Assembly: GCA_017553965.1 (NCBI GenBank)
Contig: JAFZJK010000058.1
Coordinates: forward strand, 1-12,526
From: Lachnospiraceae bacterium
Lineage (GTDB): Bacteria; Bacillota_A; Clostridia; Lachnospirales; Lachnospiraceae
Length of the DNA: 12,526 nt
Direction of reading: 5' to 3'
Shown: positions 1 to 7,150 of the stretch, piece after piece
Layout of the letters: each line of letters starts with the position of its first letter
Numbering within the stretch: the stretch's first letter is position 1
Position numbers and translations under genes: made by a program
The notes under the pieces: generated by a model
The model's input: only the letters and a program-made list of their open reading frames with translations
Told to the model about the DNA's origin: nothing
Database searches by the model: none

Positions 1-251
1 ATACTCACAGCATTTGCATACCCCATGGGATTTCCCGAGTTTCTGAATATATATGCAAATATATATACTGTCCATGTAACGGACATTACTCCCGACACAA
101 AATATGCCGGAAGTCTGAAAAACCAACTGCTTAAATTAATCTGCTTTTTGCTGAAGGTTTCCATGGTAAATACCTTGGTATCCTTAAACACGGATTCCAC
201 TATACAGAAGCCTGTCAAAAAGCATAGCAAAAGGTAAGCTATACCACCCAT
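1..251 (-). CDS. Membrane protein of unknown function, N-terminal part (runs off left edge)
   Basis: An open frame starts at an ATG at 251-249 and continues without a stop for 83 codons to the left edge, so only the N-terminus is present. A GGAG ribosome binding site lies at 262-259, 7 nt before the ATG. The protein begins MGGIAYLLLCFLTGFCIVES, which is a membrane segment (about residues 1-22). A polar stretch follows (FKDTKVFTMETFSKKQ), then a second membrane segment at about residues 47-70 (RLPAYFVSGVMSVTW). It has no signal peptidase or lipobox motif. I do not recognise the family; a multi-pass membrane protein is the most that can be said. It follows recG on the same strand, but a predicted promoter overlaps the end of recG, so it may be transcribed separately. 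The frame looks coding because of its RBS, its membrane pattern and the absence of stops, but it is partial. Confidence 0.7.
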   Translation of the reverse strand, partial: MGGIAYLLLCFLTGFCIVESVFKDTKVFTMETFSKKQINLSSWFFRLPAYFVSGVMSVTWTVYIFAYIFRNSGNPMGYANAVS

Positions 252-280
252 TAAATTACTCCATTATTTTACATCTTTAA

Positions 281-300
281 ATGCCGTAAATGCACGGCAT
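281..300 (-). other. Hairpin in the leader of the left-edge membrane gene
   Basis: ATGCCGT (281-287) and ACGGCAT (294-300) form a perfect 7-bp stem with a 6-nt loop. It lies between the recG stop and the ATG at 251. On the minus strand only a weak T-run (TTAAAG) follows, so it could be a poor terminator for recG or a structured 5' leader of the next gene. I favour leader structure because the predicted promoter lies upstream of it. Confidence 0.35.
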
Positions 301-313
301 ATCATAGCATTTT

Positions 314-343
314 ATTATAACATATTTAACGTAATTATATCAA
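314..343 (-). promoter_or_regulatory. Predicted sigma-A-type promoter for the left-edge membrane gene
   Basis: On the minus strand TTGATA (343-338) and TATAAT (319-314) are separated by 18 nt. The -35 element overlaps the final codons and stop of recG. The expected start of transcription is near 306, which would place the 281-300 hairpin in the 5' leader. The prediction rests on consensus match only. Confidence 0.5.
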
Positions 344-2320
344 GGAATATTTGTTGGCATATTCCGAGGCAAGGCTTAGTAACGGTGCATCCGCATAGAT
401 ATCAGCCAGCTTCCAGGATAACTCTCCGGACTGTCTTATACCGAACAGGTCTCCGGGACCTCGCAGCCTTAAGTCCTCTTCCGCCACCTTAAAACCGTCA
501 TTGTTGTTTTTTAGGATATCAAGTCTTTCGTCTATATCCTTTCCTTCACAGCCCTTCATAAATATACAGTAAGACTGTGCCGAACCACGTCCAACACGGC
601 CTCTTAACTGGTGAAGCTGTGCCAGGCCGAAACGTTCGGAGTTTTCCACCATCATAACGGTAGCGTTTTTAACATTTACACCGACCTCTATAACAGTGGT
701 TGATATAAGCACATCAATCTCCCCTGCCGCAAAGCGTTCCATAATGGTATTCTTTTCAGCCGGTTTCATTTTCCCGTGCAGATATTCTACATTTACAAGC
801 TTTCCGTCACCCTGCTTTATAGCGGAAGTAGCAAAAAAGTCTCTTACGTTATCTGTATAATCTATTACGTTTTCACCATCCATATCCTCACTCTCTTCTA
901 CGAGTGGGCATATGATATATGCCTGGTGGCCGTTTAATACTTCTTTTCTGATAAAATTTAATGCGGTTGGTCTGTAACCGGTATCTACAACAGCATTCTT
1001 TATAGGAAGTCTTTCTGCAGGCATCTCGTTTATTACAGATAAATCCATATCACCGTACAGTATAAGGCTTAAGGATCTGGGTATAGGGGTAGCGCTCATA
1101 GAAAGGATATGCGGATGTAAGCCCTTATCCTTTAAAGCTTTTCGCTGGTTTACACCAAACCTGTGCTGCTCGTCTATGACTGCAAGTGCAAGATTATCAA
1201 AGTTTAATGCATCCTGGATAAGTGCATGGGTACCTATTACCACATCCACCTCATGACGTGCTATCCTTTCATATGCTTTTTTCTTTTGTGCACCCGTCAT
1301 AGAGCCGACCAACAGCTCTATCTTTGCCCCATAAGGATTAAGCTTTTCTTCAAAATCAATAAAGTGCTGTTTGGCAAGCACTTCCGTAGGTACCATCACT
1401 GCAGCCTGATATCCTGCTTTAACTACCGACAGCACAGAAAGCATGGCTATAACAGTCTTACCTGAACCTACATCTCCTTCTACCATTCTGGACATGAGGC
1501 GGTCGGAACTCATGTCTTTCTTTATATCATTATAGGTCTTTATCTGAGCATTTGTAAGCTTAAACGGCAGACCTTTTATCATGTCATCGCACGCGTCAAA
1601 GTCTGTTATCACATAGTTATTGACCGCTTCTTCTTTTTTTGATTTAAGCTTTCTTAGTGCCAGCATAAAATCAAGGAACTCTTCAAATACCAGTCTTCTT
1701 CTGGCATATAAAGCTTCCTGTTTATTTTTAGGGAAATGTATGGTTTTTATGGCATCTGAAAGCTTTGGAAGATCATTTTCTTTTCTGAATGCCGCCGGAA
1801 GCGGATCGTCAATACTTATTTCGGTTAAAGCCTGTTTTACAGCTTTTGATATAAAATTGCTGGTGATTCCCTTTGTCAGGTCATATATAGGCTGAAGACT
1901 CCCGAGTAATTTAACATAATCATTTTTCAGATAATTCTTGGGCTGATAAATGGCAAGCTCAGCATTATCTCTTTTTACCGTACCTCTGAATATCAATCTG
2001 TAACCGGGTTTTAGGAGCTTTACTATGTATTGCTGGTTAAACCACACCAGCTTCAGAGCTCCGGTAGGGTCGGATACATAACATGTTACTACTTTTTTCC
2101 TGCGGTTGGGCATAGAAGTAACGCGTGATACAGCACCCTCCACAGTAACTATCCTGCCTTCTGCCGCTTCATTTATTTTTATAGGCAGTTCAAAGTCATC
2201 ATAATTACGAGGATAATGCCTTATCAGATCCTCAACTGTCACGATATTCAGTTTTTCTAGAAGCTGTGCGGATTTTTCACCCACACCCTTAACTGTTTTT
2301 ACAGGATCTGTAAGCTGCAT
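335..2320 (-). CDS. recG: ATP-dependent DNA helicase RecG
   Basis: RecG remodels stalled replication forks and branch-migrates Holliday junctions in the cytoplasm. The 661-residue length fits the family (about 680). An N-terminal wedge/OB region (roughly residues 1-150) precedes the helicase core. Visible motifs are Walker A GDVGSGKT (282-289), the DEAH-type box DEQH (383-386) followed by RFGVNQR, motif III SATPIPRS (409-416), and motif VI QLRGRVGRG (571-579). The C-terminal TRG-like segment GPGDLFGIRQSG (621-632) is also present. All catalytic motifs are intact. The ATG at 2320 has GGAGAG (2330-2325) just upstream. The gene is last in an alaX-like/maf/recG operon, 21 nt after the maf stop. 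I see nothing degenerate and am very sure of the call. Confidence 0.98.
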   Translation of the reverse strand: MQLTDPVKTVKGVGEKSAQLLEKLNIVTVEDLIRHYPRNYDDFELPIKINEAAEGRIVTVEGAVSRVTSMPNRRKKVVTCYVSDPTGALKLVWFNQQYIVKLLKPGYRLIFRGTVKRDNAELAIYQPKNYLKNDYVKLLGSLQPIYDLTKGITSNFISKAVKQALTEISIDDPLPAAFRKENDLPKLSDAIKTIHFPKNKQEALYARRRLVFEEFLDFMLALRKLKSKKEEAVNNYVITDFDACDDMIKGLPFKLTNAQIKTYNDIKKDMSSDRLMSRMVEGDVGSGKTVIAMLSVLSVVKAGYQAAVMVPTEVLAKQHFIDFEEKLNPYGAKIELLVGSMTGAQKKKAYERIARHEVDVVIGTHALIQDALNFDNLALAVIDEQHRFGVNQRKALKDKGLHPHILSMSATPIPRSLSLILYGDMDLSVINEMPAERLPIKNAVVDTGYRPTALNFIRKEVLNGHQAYIICPLVEESEDMDGENVIDYTDNVRDFFATSAIKQGDGKLVNVEYLHGKMKPAEKNTIMERFAAGEIDVLISTTVIEVGVNVKNATVMMVENSERFGLAQLHQLRGRVGRGSAQSYCIFMKGCEGKDIDERLDILKNNNDGFKVAEEDLRLRGPGDLFGIRQSGELSWKLADIYADAPLLSLASEYANKYSLI

Positions 2321-2341
2321 TTTTCTCTCCGATATAAAATA

Positions 2342-3070
2342 TTACACCATTATTGCTTTTAATAATGCATACAATGAACACGCCGGCAGTCCCACCACAT
2401 TGTAATAATCGCCCTCTATAGCACTGATGAATGGCGCAAACCCGCCCTGTATAGCGTATGCTCCGGCTTTATCAAGTGGCTCACCGCTTGTGGCATATTT
2501 GGTTATTTCATCATCACTCATGGGAACAACATGAACATTCGTATATACGCTGTAAGAAACTACCAGGTATTCTCTTTCAGTTGCACATGTTCCGTTATTT
2601 GCTGTTTTTCCCATCGTGACATTCTCGATCCTTAAGTTTTCAAGACCGTAGAAACTCTCTGTACGTGCTTCAAAATCTTTAACCTTTTCTGCAAGCTCTT
2701 CAAATTCCGAATTGCTTTTAAACGGAATAACAAGGCATACCCCGGTATAAACCCTATGGATATCCCCTGCATAGCTTCTTATCATATCAAAGGCTTTTCT
2801 TTCGTCCTTCGGCTTACCCATAATCTCGCCGCGATGGGCGACTACGGTATCCGCTCCGACTGCTATAATACTATCACCGTCAAGTGTGGCTGCAACATCT
2901 TTTGCCTTGATCGTTGCCAGTTCCCTTACTATAAGCGAAGGCTCCGTCTCGGTCGTATTCTCCTCGCAGCCGCTTATCTTGATCTCAAAATCAAAACCAA
3001 TTTTCTGCATGATCTCTTTTCTTCTCGGAGATGCAGAAGCAAGTATTATCTTATACTTTTCGTTAGACAT
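2342..3070 (-). CDS. maf: Maf family nucleoside triphosphate pyrophosphatase
   Basis: Maf proteins hydrolyse non-canonical or modified (d)NTPs to monophosphates, acting as house-cleaning enzymes in the cytoplasm. The family signature is clear: LASASPRRKEIM at residues 10-21, VGADTVV (71-77) with the catalytic-type aspartate D74, GKPKDERKAFDMI (85-97), VYTGV (107-111) and SGEPLDKAGAYAIQG (195-209). At 242 residues it is longer than the usual 190-200. The excess lies between VYTGVCLV and VYTNVHVVPMSDDEI, roughly residues 115-172, and is rich in charged residues and Asn/Thr. All conserved motifs flank the insertion, so activity is probably kept. The start (TAA-T-ATG) is one nucleotide after the alaX-like stop, with GGAG 12 nt upstream inside that gene, so translation is probably coupled. 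The gene is the middle member of the operon. Confidence 0.93.
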   Translation of the reverse strand: MSNEKYKIILASASPRRKEIMQKIGFDFEIKISGCEENTTETEPSLIVRELATIKAKDVAATLDGDSIIAVGADTVVAHRGEIMGKPKDERKAFDMIRSYAGDIHRVYTGVCLVIPFKSNSEFEELAEKVKDFEARTESFYGLENLRIENVTMGKTANNGTCATEREYLVVSYSVYTNVHVVPMSDDEITKYATSGEPLDKAGAYAIQGGFAPFISAIEGDYYNVVGLPACSLYALLKAIMV

Positions 3071-3071
3071 A

Positions 3072-4352
3072 TTATAAAAATACTCCGCAAGAATACTCTT
3101 TAAGCAGTTCTTTTATCTGAACTTCATCAGCTGCCACATTACCCTGTATCATGGTCTTGTTTCCGCCGCCCTTTGTCTCAAAGGCTTCCTTTAATGCATC
3201 AAACAATACCTTACAGTCCTTAGCTATACTTCCTATTATAAAGCCATAGCCTTCCTTTTCCGACTTATAAAATACACCGCAATATCCGTTCGTACGATCG
3301 GTTACGTTATTTATAGCTTTTCTGATGATGGCAGGATCCAGCAGATCGGTAAACATAATGGGATTGTTATGATCCCTGTCCGCGCTCTCTATTGCATTTT
3401 CAAATGCATCACACAATACTTTCTCTTTATAACCGTTAAGCTGGAAGCGGCTGTCCTGAAGGTCAGTCTTAAGCTTTTTAGTAGCAGGAAGCACTTCATC
3501 GAGAGTTACCGAAAGAAGCCTTGAAATGCCCCTTACGGAATCAAGCAAGGTTCTGTACTCATTAAGTGCTCTGTAACCGCACTTAATGGACATACGGGTG
3601 CCACCCTTAAAATGCTCGGCAGATACTATCTTTATAAGACCTATCTCTCCTGTTGAAGCTACATGAGGTGCACAACATGCACAGATATCATATCCTAGGA
3701 ACTCCACCAGTCTGATACGGCCCGTAAGCTCTTTTTTGCTCCTGTAATCTATCTTTTTTAACTCTTCTTCACTCGGGAAATATACCTTGACTTTGAAGTT
3801 TTCAAATACAGCACGGTTAACGGTCTTTTCTATCTCCAGGATTTCTTCGTCCGTAAACTTCCCGTTAAAATCAAGCGTTACATTATCACTGCTCAAAGAA
3901 AAGCCGACATTATCATAACCGTACAACCTGTGTACCGTACCCGATACGAGGTGCTCTCCGGAATGTTGCTGCATCTTGTCAAAACGTTCATCCCAGTTGA
4001 TCCTGCCGATTATACGCTTAGGAGGATTTATCTCAATCTTTTTGGGTTCTTCCTCTTCTTCTGCCTTCTTTTTTCTTCTTGTTTCAACTGCCGGTTTTTC
4101 AGCAAGCCTTGCCAGATGATAAACGGTATCATCCTTTATATATGCATGAAATACTTCAAACTCATTTTCACTATCTGTATCGTAGAACATACCGGTGTCA
4201 GAGGTCTGACCTCCCTGCTCAGGGAAGAAGCTTGTTTTTTCCAAAACGAACTCGTAAACATCCTCGTTTTCCCAAGTAACTTCCTTGCAGGACATTACAT
4301 CCGATAAGAATTCTACAGCATATGCATTTTCGTCATATAATTTTTCGTACAT
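3072..4352 (-). CDS. AlaX-like alanyl-tRNA editing protein with C-terminal DHHA1 domain
   Basis: Free-standing AlaX proteins deacylate Ser- or Gly-tRNA(Ala), backing up the editing site of alanyl-tRNA synthetase. The N-terminal beta-barrel motif FFPEQGGQTSDTG is at residues 42-54. The zinc-binding editing site is complete: HSGEH (H130, H134) and CCAPH (C226, H230). GGTRMSIKCGYRAL follows at 250-263. The C-terminus holds a DHHA1-type domain with GGGNKTMIQG near residue 395, as in long AlaX proteins and the AlaRS tail. At 426 residues it is a long-form (AlaX-L type) member. A very charged linker (KKKAEEEEEPKK, 94-105) sits between the first barrel and the editing core. The ATG at 4352 has only a weak site upstream (AAGGTAAAGAG). 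It is the first gene of the minus-strand operon with maf and recG, and is divergent from the ligase gene. Confidence 0.9.
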   Translation of the reverse strand: MYEKLYDENAYAVEFLSDVMSCKEVTWENEDVYEFVLEKTSFFPEQGGQTSDTGMFYDTDSENEFEVFHAYIKDDTVYHLARLAEKPAVETRRKKKAEEEEEPKKIEINPPKRIIGRINWDERFDKMQQHSGEHLVSGTVHRLYGYDNVGFSLSSDNVTLDFNGKFTDEEILEIEKTVNRAVFENFKVKVYFPSEEELKKIDYRSKKELTGRIRLVEFLGYDICACCAPHVASTGEIGLIKIVSAEHFKGGTRMSIKCGYRALNEYRTLLDSVRGISRLLSVTLDEVLPATKKLKTDLQDSRFQLNGYKEKVLCDAFENAIESADRDHNNPIMFTDLLDPAIIRKAINNVTDRTNGYCGVFYKSEKEGYGFIIGSIAKDCKVLFDALKEAFETKGGGNKTMIQGNVAADEVQIKELLKEYSCGVFL

Positions 4353-4428
4353 TTTTCTCTTTACCTTTGCGCTTTAAAGTGGTATAGTATTAAACAGACT
4401 GATATAATTATATAAATAATTAAGTTTA
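4353..4428. promoter_or_regulatory. Divergent AT-rich promoter region between the alaX-like and ligase genes
   Basis: This short region must promote both the minus-strand alaX-like operon and the plus-strand ligase. For the plus strand, TTTACC (4360-4365) and TATAGT (4383-4388) are 17 nt apart, and a second perfect TATAAT lies at 4403-4408 without a good -35. Several TATA-like hexamers are also present on the minus strand, but none has a convincing partner. Which elements are used cannot be decided by eye. Confidence 0.4.
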
Positions 4429-4450
4429 ATGTCAAATCAAAAAGAGATAC

Positions 4451-4455
4451 GGAGG
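4451..4455 (+). promoter_or_regulatory. Ribosome binding site that fixes the ligase start
   Basis: GGAGG lies 9 nt before the ATG at 4465. The upstream in-frame ATG at 4429 has only AT-rich sequence before it and no purine-rich site, so 4465 is the better start. Confidence 0.85.
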
Positions 4456-4464
4456 AATTTTGCA

Positions 4465-6099
4465 ATGCCTATTACAGATATCTTAGAGAGGAATTGCGAA
4501 CTTTACGGAAATGAGACCGCTTTAGTCGAGATCAATCCGGAAGTAACTGATAACAGAAGGGTTACCTGGAAGGAGTACAACCTGATAGAAGCTAACCCCA
4601 CCACACATTACCGTCGTGAGATCACATGGAACGTATTTAACGAGAAAGCTAACCGTTTTGCCAATCTCTTACTCGAGCGCGGTATCAAGAAAAACGACAA
4701 GGTGGCTATCCTGCTTATGAACAGCATCGAATGGCTTCCTATATATTTCGGTATACTTAAGACCGGAGCTCTTGCAGTTCCGCTTAACTTCAGATATGCT
4801 TCTGACGAGATCAAGTACTGTCTCGACCTTTCAGAGTCAGATGTGCTGGTATTCGGGCCTGAGTTTATCGGCCGTGTTGAAGAGATCGCCGATGAGATAA
4901 GCAAAAAGCGTCTTCTTTTCTTTGTAGGCCAGAACTGCCCCAGCTTTGCCGAGGATTATAATACTCTTACAGCTAACTGTCCCAGTAGCTTTACTAAGAT
5001 CCCGCTGACCGATGAAGATTATGCAGCCATCTATTTCTCATCAGGTACAACAGGCTTCCCCAAGGCTATCCTTCATAAACATATGAGCCTTATGCACAGC
5101 TGTAAGGTAGAGCAGAACCATCACGGTCAGACTCATGATGACGTATTCCTCTGCATTCCTCCTCTTTATCATACAGGAGCTAAGATGCACTGGTTCGGAA
5201 GCTTCCTTGTAGGTGCTAAGTCAGTACTTTTAAAGGGTACCAAGCCCGCTACCATCCTTAAGGCTGTATCGGATGAAGGCTGTACCATAGTATGGCTGCT
5301 CGTTCCGTGGGCACAGGATATCCTGGATGCTATTGACCGGGGCGATGTAAAGCTTTCCGATTACAAATTAGATCAGTGGAGACTTATGCATATCGGTGCT
5401 CAGCCCGTACCTCAGAGCTTGATCAACAGATGGCTTAAGATATTCCCTAAGCATGATTATGATACAAACTACGGTCTGTCAGAGTCCATAGGACCCGGCT
5501 GTGTACATCTCGGTATCGGCAACATCAATAAGGTCGGTGCCATCGGTAAGGCCGGTTACGGTTGGGAGACAAAGATTGTAGATGAAAAGAGACAGCCTGT
5601 AGCAAAAGGCGAAGTCGGTGAGCTTGCAGTTAAAGGCCCCGGCGTCATGACTTGTTATTATAATGATAAGAAAGCTACCGATGAAGTACTTGCAGACGGC
5701 TGGCTTTATACAGGCGATATGGCCATGGAAGACCCCGACGGTTTCATCTTCCTTGTAGACCGTAAGAAGGACGTAGTAATCAGCGGCGGTGAGAATATCT
5801 ATCCCGTACAGATCGAGGACTTTATCCGTACCAACAATGCTGTAAAGGACGTAGCTGTTATCGGTGTACCCGACAAGCGTTTGGGTGAGACAACTCTTGC
5901 GGTTATTGAAGTTAAGGAAGGCTTCACTCTTACCGAGGACGAAGTTAACGAATTCTGTCTTAAGCTTCCCCGTTACAAGAGACCTCATCATATCATATTT
6001 AATGATATACCCAGAAATCCTACAGGAAAGATCGAGAAGCCGAAGCTTAGAAAAATGTATGGCGGTGAAAGTCTCGTAGATGCACAGAATAAGGGTTGA
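4465..6099 (+). CDS. AMP-forming acyl-CoA synthetase / class I adenylate-forming ligase
   Basis: The protein should activate a carboxylic acid with ATP to an acyl-adenylate and then transfer it, most likely to CoA; the acid is unknown. Counting 544 residues from the ATG at 4465, the P-loop YFSSGTTGFPKA is at 190-201, NYGLSES at 334-340, WLYTGD at 413-418, DRKKDVVISGGENIYP at 432-447 and RNPTGK at 517-522, with K522 as the expected adenylation lysine. All core motifs are intact, and there is no signal peptide or carrier domain. The N-terminus is odd: residues 20-39 and 40-59 are an in-register tandem duplication sharing L-x-E-x-N-P and R-x-x-T-W. Many codons end in C or G (AAG, ATC, GAC), unlike the AT-rich membrane genes nearby, which suggests high expression. 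A membrane protein gene follows after 35 nt. A fatty-acid or aromatic-acid CoA ligase are both possible. Confidence 0.9.
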   Translation: MPITDILERNCELYGNETALVEINPEVTDNRRVTWKEYNLIEANPTTHYRREITWNVFNEKANRFANLLLERGIKKNDKVAILLMNSIEWLPIYFGILKTGALAVPLNFRYASDEIKYCLDLSESDVLVFGPEFIGRVEEIADEISKKRLLFFVGQNCPSFAEDYNTLTANCPSSFTKIPLTDEDYAAIYFSSGTTGFPKAILHKHMSLMHSCKVEQNHHGQTHDDVFLCIPPLYHTGAKMHWFGSFLVGAKSVLLKGTKPATILKAVSDEGCTIVWLLVPWAQDILDAIDRGDVKLSDYKLDQWRLMHIGAQPVPQSLINRWLKIFPKHDYDTNYGLSESIGPGCVHLGIGNINKVGAIGKAGYGWETKIVDEKRQPVAKGEVGELAVKGPGVMTCYYNDKKATDEVLADGWLYTGDMAMEDPDGFIFLVDRKKDVVISGGENIYPVQIEDFIRTNNAVKDVAVIGVPDKRLGETTLAVIEVKEGFTLTEDEVNEFCLKLPRYKRPHHIIFNDIPRNPTGKIEKPKLRKMYGGESLVDAQNKG

Positions 6100-6121
6100 T
6101 TAAGCAATTCACAGGTATTAT

Positions 6122-6128
6122 GGAGGTG
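6122..6128 (+). promoter_or_regulatory. Ribosome binding site that fixes the start of the six-helix membrane protein
   Basis: GGAGGTG lies 6 nt before the ATG at 6135. An in-frame ATG at 6096 overlaps the end of the ligase gene and would place this site inside the coding region, so 6135 is preferred. Confidence 0.85.
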
Positions 6129-6134
6129 AAGTAT

Positions 6135-7106
6135 ATGGATAATAATAACCTTCCCGGTACACAGTTAGACACAACACCCAATACGCCGGTAGATGCTCCG
6201 CAGAATCAAAATACTGCCGGAACCACTCCTCCCGCATATCATGCATACACATATATTTCGGAGGAGGAACGGTTAAAGCAGTTCATGTCAGCACCCAAAT
6301 TTGTTAACGGACGCGATCTGCTTACCTCACCTCTGATATTAATGTATTCCTGCTCTGTGACAGCAATATTGTTACTATATATAATCGGAATGCGAGACTT
6401 TTTGCATCCTATATATATGCTGATGTGCTATGCAGGCTGGACCACTTATTTTTCAGCCAGGAAATCAAAGCAAAACAATACTTTACCAAACACTACTGGA
6501 CTTTCAATAGCATCCGGTGTATCAACCTTTATGAAGGTCATAATGATCATCGCCATAGCAGCTCTTGCTTTCGGACTGATCAAAGTTTTTTCGGTATTCG
6601 ATACCTATGTATATCTCTTACAGGATATGCTGTCACCCTTGGTTAACTTGTCCGAAGCTGCAGTCAGTGCAACCGTGATCATAGTACTGCTTGTTGTATT
6701 TATTGCAATAATAGTTTCTATAATCCTCTATTCATACCAGACCAAGAACCTTAAATCCATTAGGTTCTGCATTACAAATGAAGACGATCCGATACGTATT
6801 TCCACTATACCTTCAGTGATCTTGTTTGTTTCTGTCCTGATCAATGTGATCATGTTGGTAAGAAATATCCTGGTATCGACCGACAGTATCAAATCGTTTT
6901 CGGGAGAACTTGAGGAACTGTTCCTTCAGCTTGGCGAAGAATCCGGTATTTATGAAGAAGTATATAATTACCTAATGGCAAACGATTCAACCGCTATCAC
7001 GATTTCAAGTATAATCAGTATCGTTTCCATATTCAGTTCTGTTGTGATCGGACTCTTCTATTTGAAGGCCGCTAAGATGTTAAATCAATGTATAAGCGAT
7101 AAATAA
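6135..7106 (+). CDS. Six-helix membrane protein of unknown function with Pro/Asn/Thr-rich N-terminus
   Basis: The protein has 323 residues from the ATG at 6135. Residues 1-40 are low complexity and rich in Asn, Pro, Thr and Gln (NLPGTQLDTTPNTPVDAPQ), so probably disordered. EEERLKQF (43-50) follows, then about six hydrophobic segments near 62-84, 88-107, 131-154, 178-200, 226-247 and 287-311. An acidic loop (GELEELFLQLGEESGIYEE, 257-275) precedes the last helix. There is no signal peptide or known catalytic motif, and I do not recognise the family. It lies 35 nt after the ligase gene on the same strand and before a strong terminator, so the two are probably co-transcribed. That does not by itself show a shared function. 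It is well supported as a gene but unassigned in role. Confidence 0.85.
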   Translation: MDNNNLPGTQLDTTPNTPVDAPQNQNTAGTTPPAYHAYTYISEEERLKQFMSAPKFVNGRDLLTSPLILMYSCSVTAILLLYIIGMRDFLHPIYMLMCYAGWTTYFSARKSKQNNTLPNTTGLSIASGVSTFMKVIMIIAIAALAFGLIKVFSVFDTYVYLLQDMLSPLVNLSEAAVSATVIIVLLVVFIAIIVSIILYSYQTKNLKSIRFCITNEDDPIRISTIPSVILFVSVLINVIMLVRNILVSTDSIKSFSGELEELFLQLGEESGIYEEVYNYLMANDSTAITISSIISIVSIFSSVVIGLFYLKAAKMLNQCISDK

Positions 7107-7110
7107 AATT

Positions 7111-7150
7111 TAAGGAGCTGCGAAATCCGCAGCTCCTTATTATTTTATTT
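7111..7150. terminator. Strong bidirectional rho-independent terminator
   Basis: TAAGGAGCTGCG (7111-7122) pairs perfectly with CGCAGCTCCTTA (7128-7139), a 12-bp stem with a 5-nt AAATC loop. A T-rich run (TTATTATTTTATTT) follows on the plus strand, and AATTTTATTT follows on the minus strand. It sits between the convergent stops at 7106 and 7145, so it can end transcription from both sides. Confidence 0.93.

Noticed and set aside
25..237. Plus-strand frame of 70 codons at the left edge
   Set aside because: The opposite strand carries a frame with a good ribosome binding site, membrane segments and a promoter; the plus frame has none of these.
3930..4307. Plus-strand frame of 125 codons opposite the alaX-like gene
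   Set aside because: The minus strand here encodes the intact barrel and zinc-site motifs of the editing protein; the plus frame is a shadow.
4429..4464. Upstream ATG adding 12 residues to the ligase
   Set aside because: No ribosome binding site precedes it, while GGAGG is correctly placed for the ATG at 4465.
5479..5991. Open frame on the minus strand opposite the ligase (170 codons)
   Set aside because: It lies wholly inside the ligase coding region and has no recognisable motif or start signal.
6096..6134. Upstream ATG adding 13 residues to the six-helix membrane protein
   Set aside because: It overlaps the ligase stop and would put the GGAGGTG site inside the gene; the ATG at 6135 fits that site.
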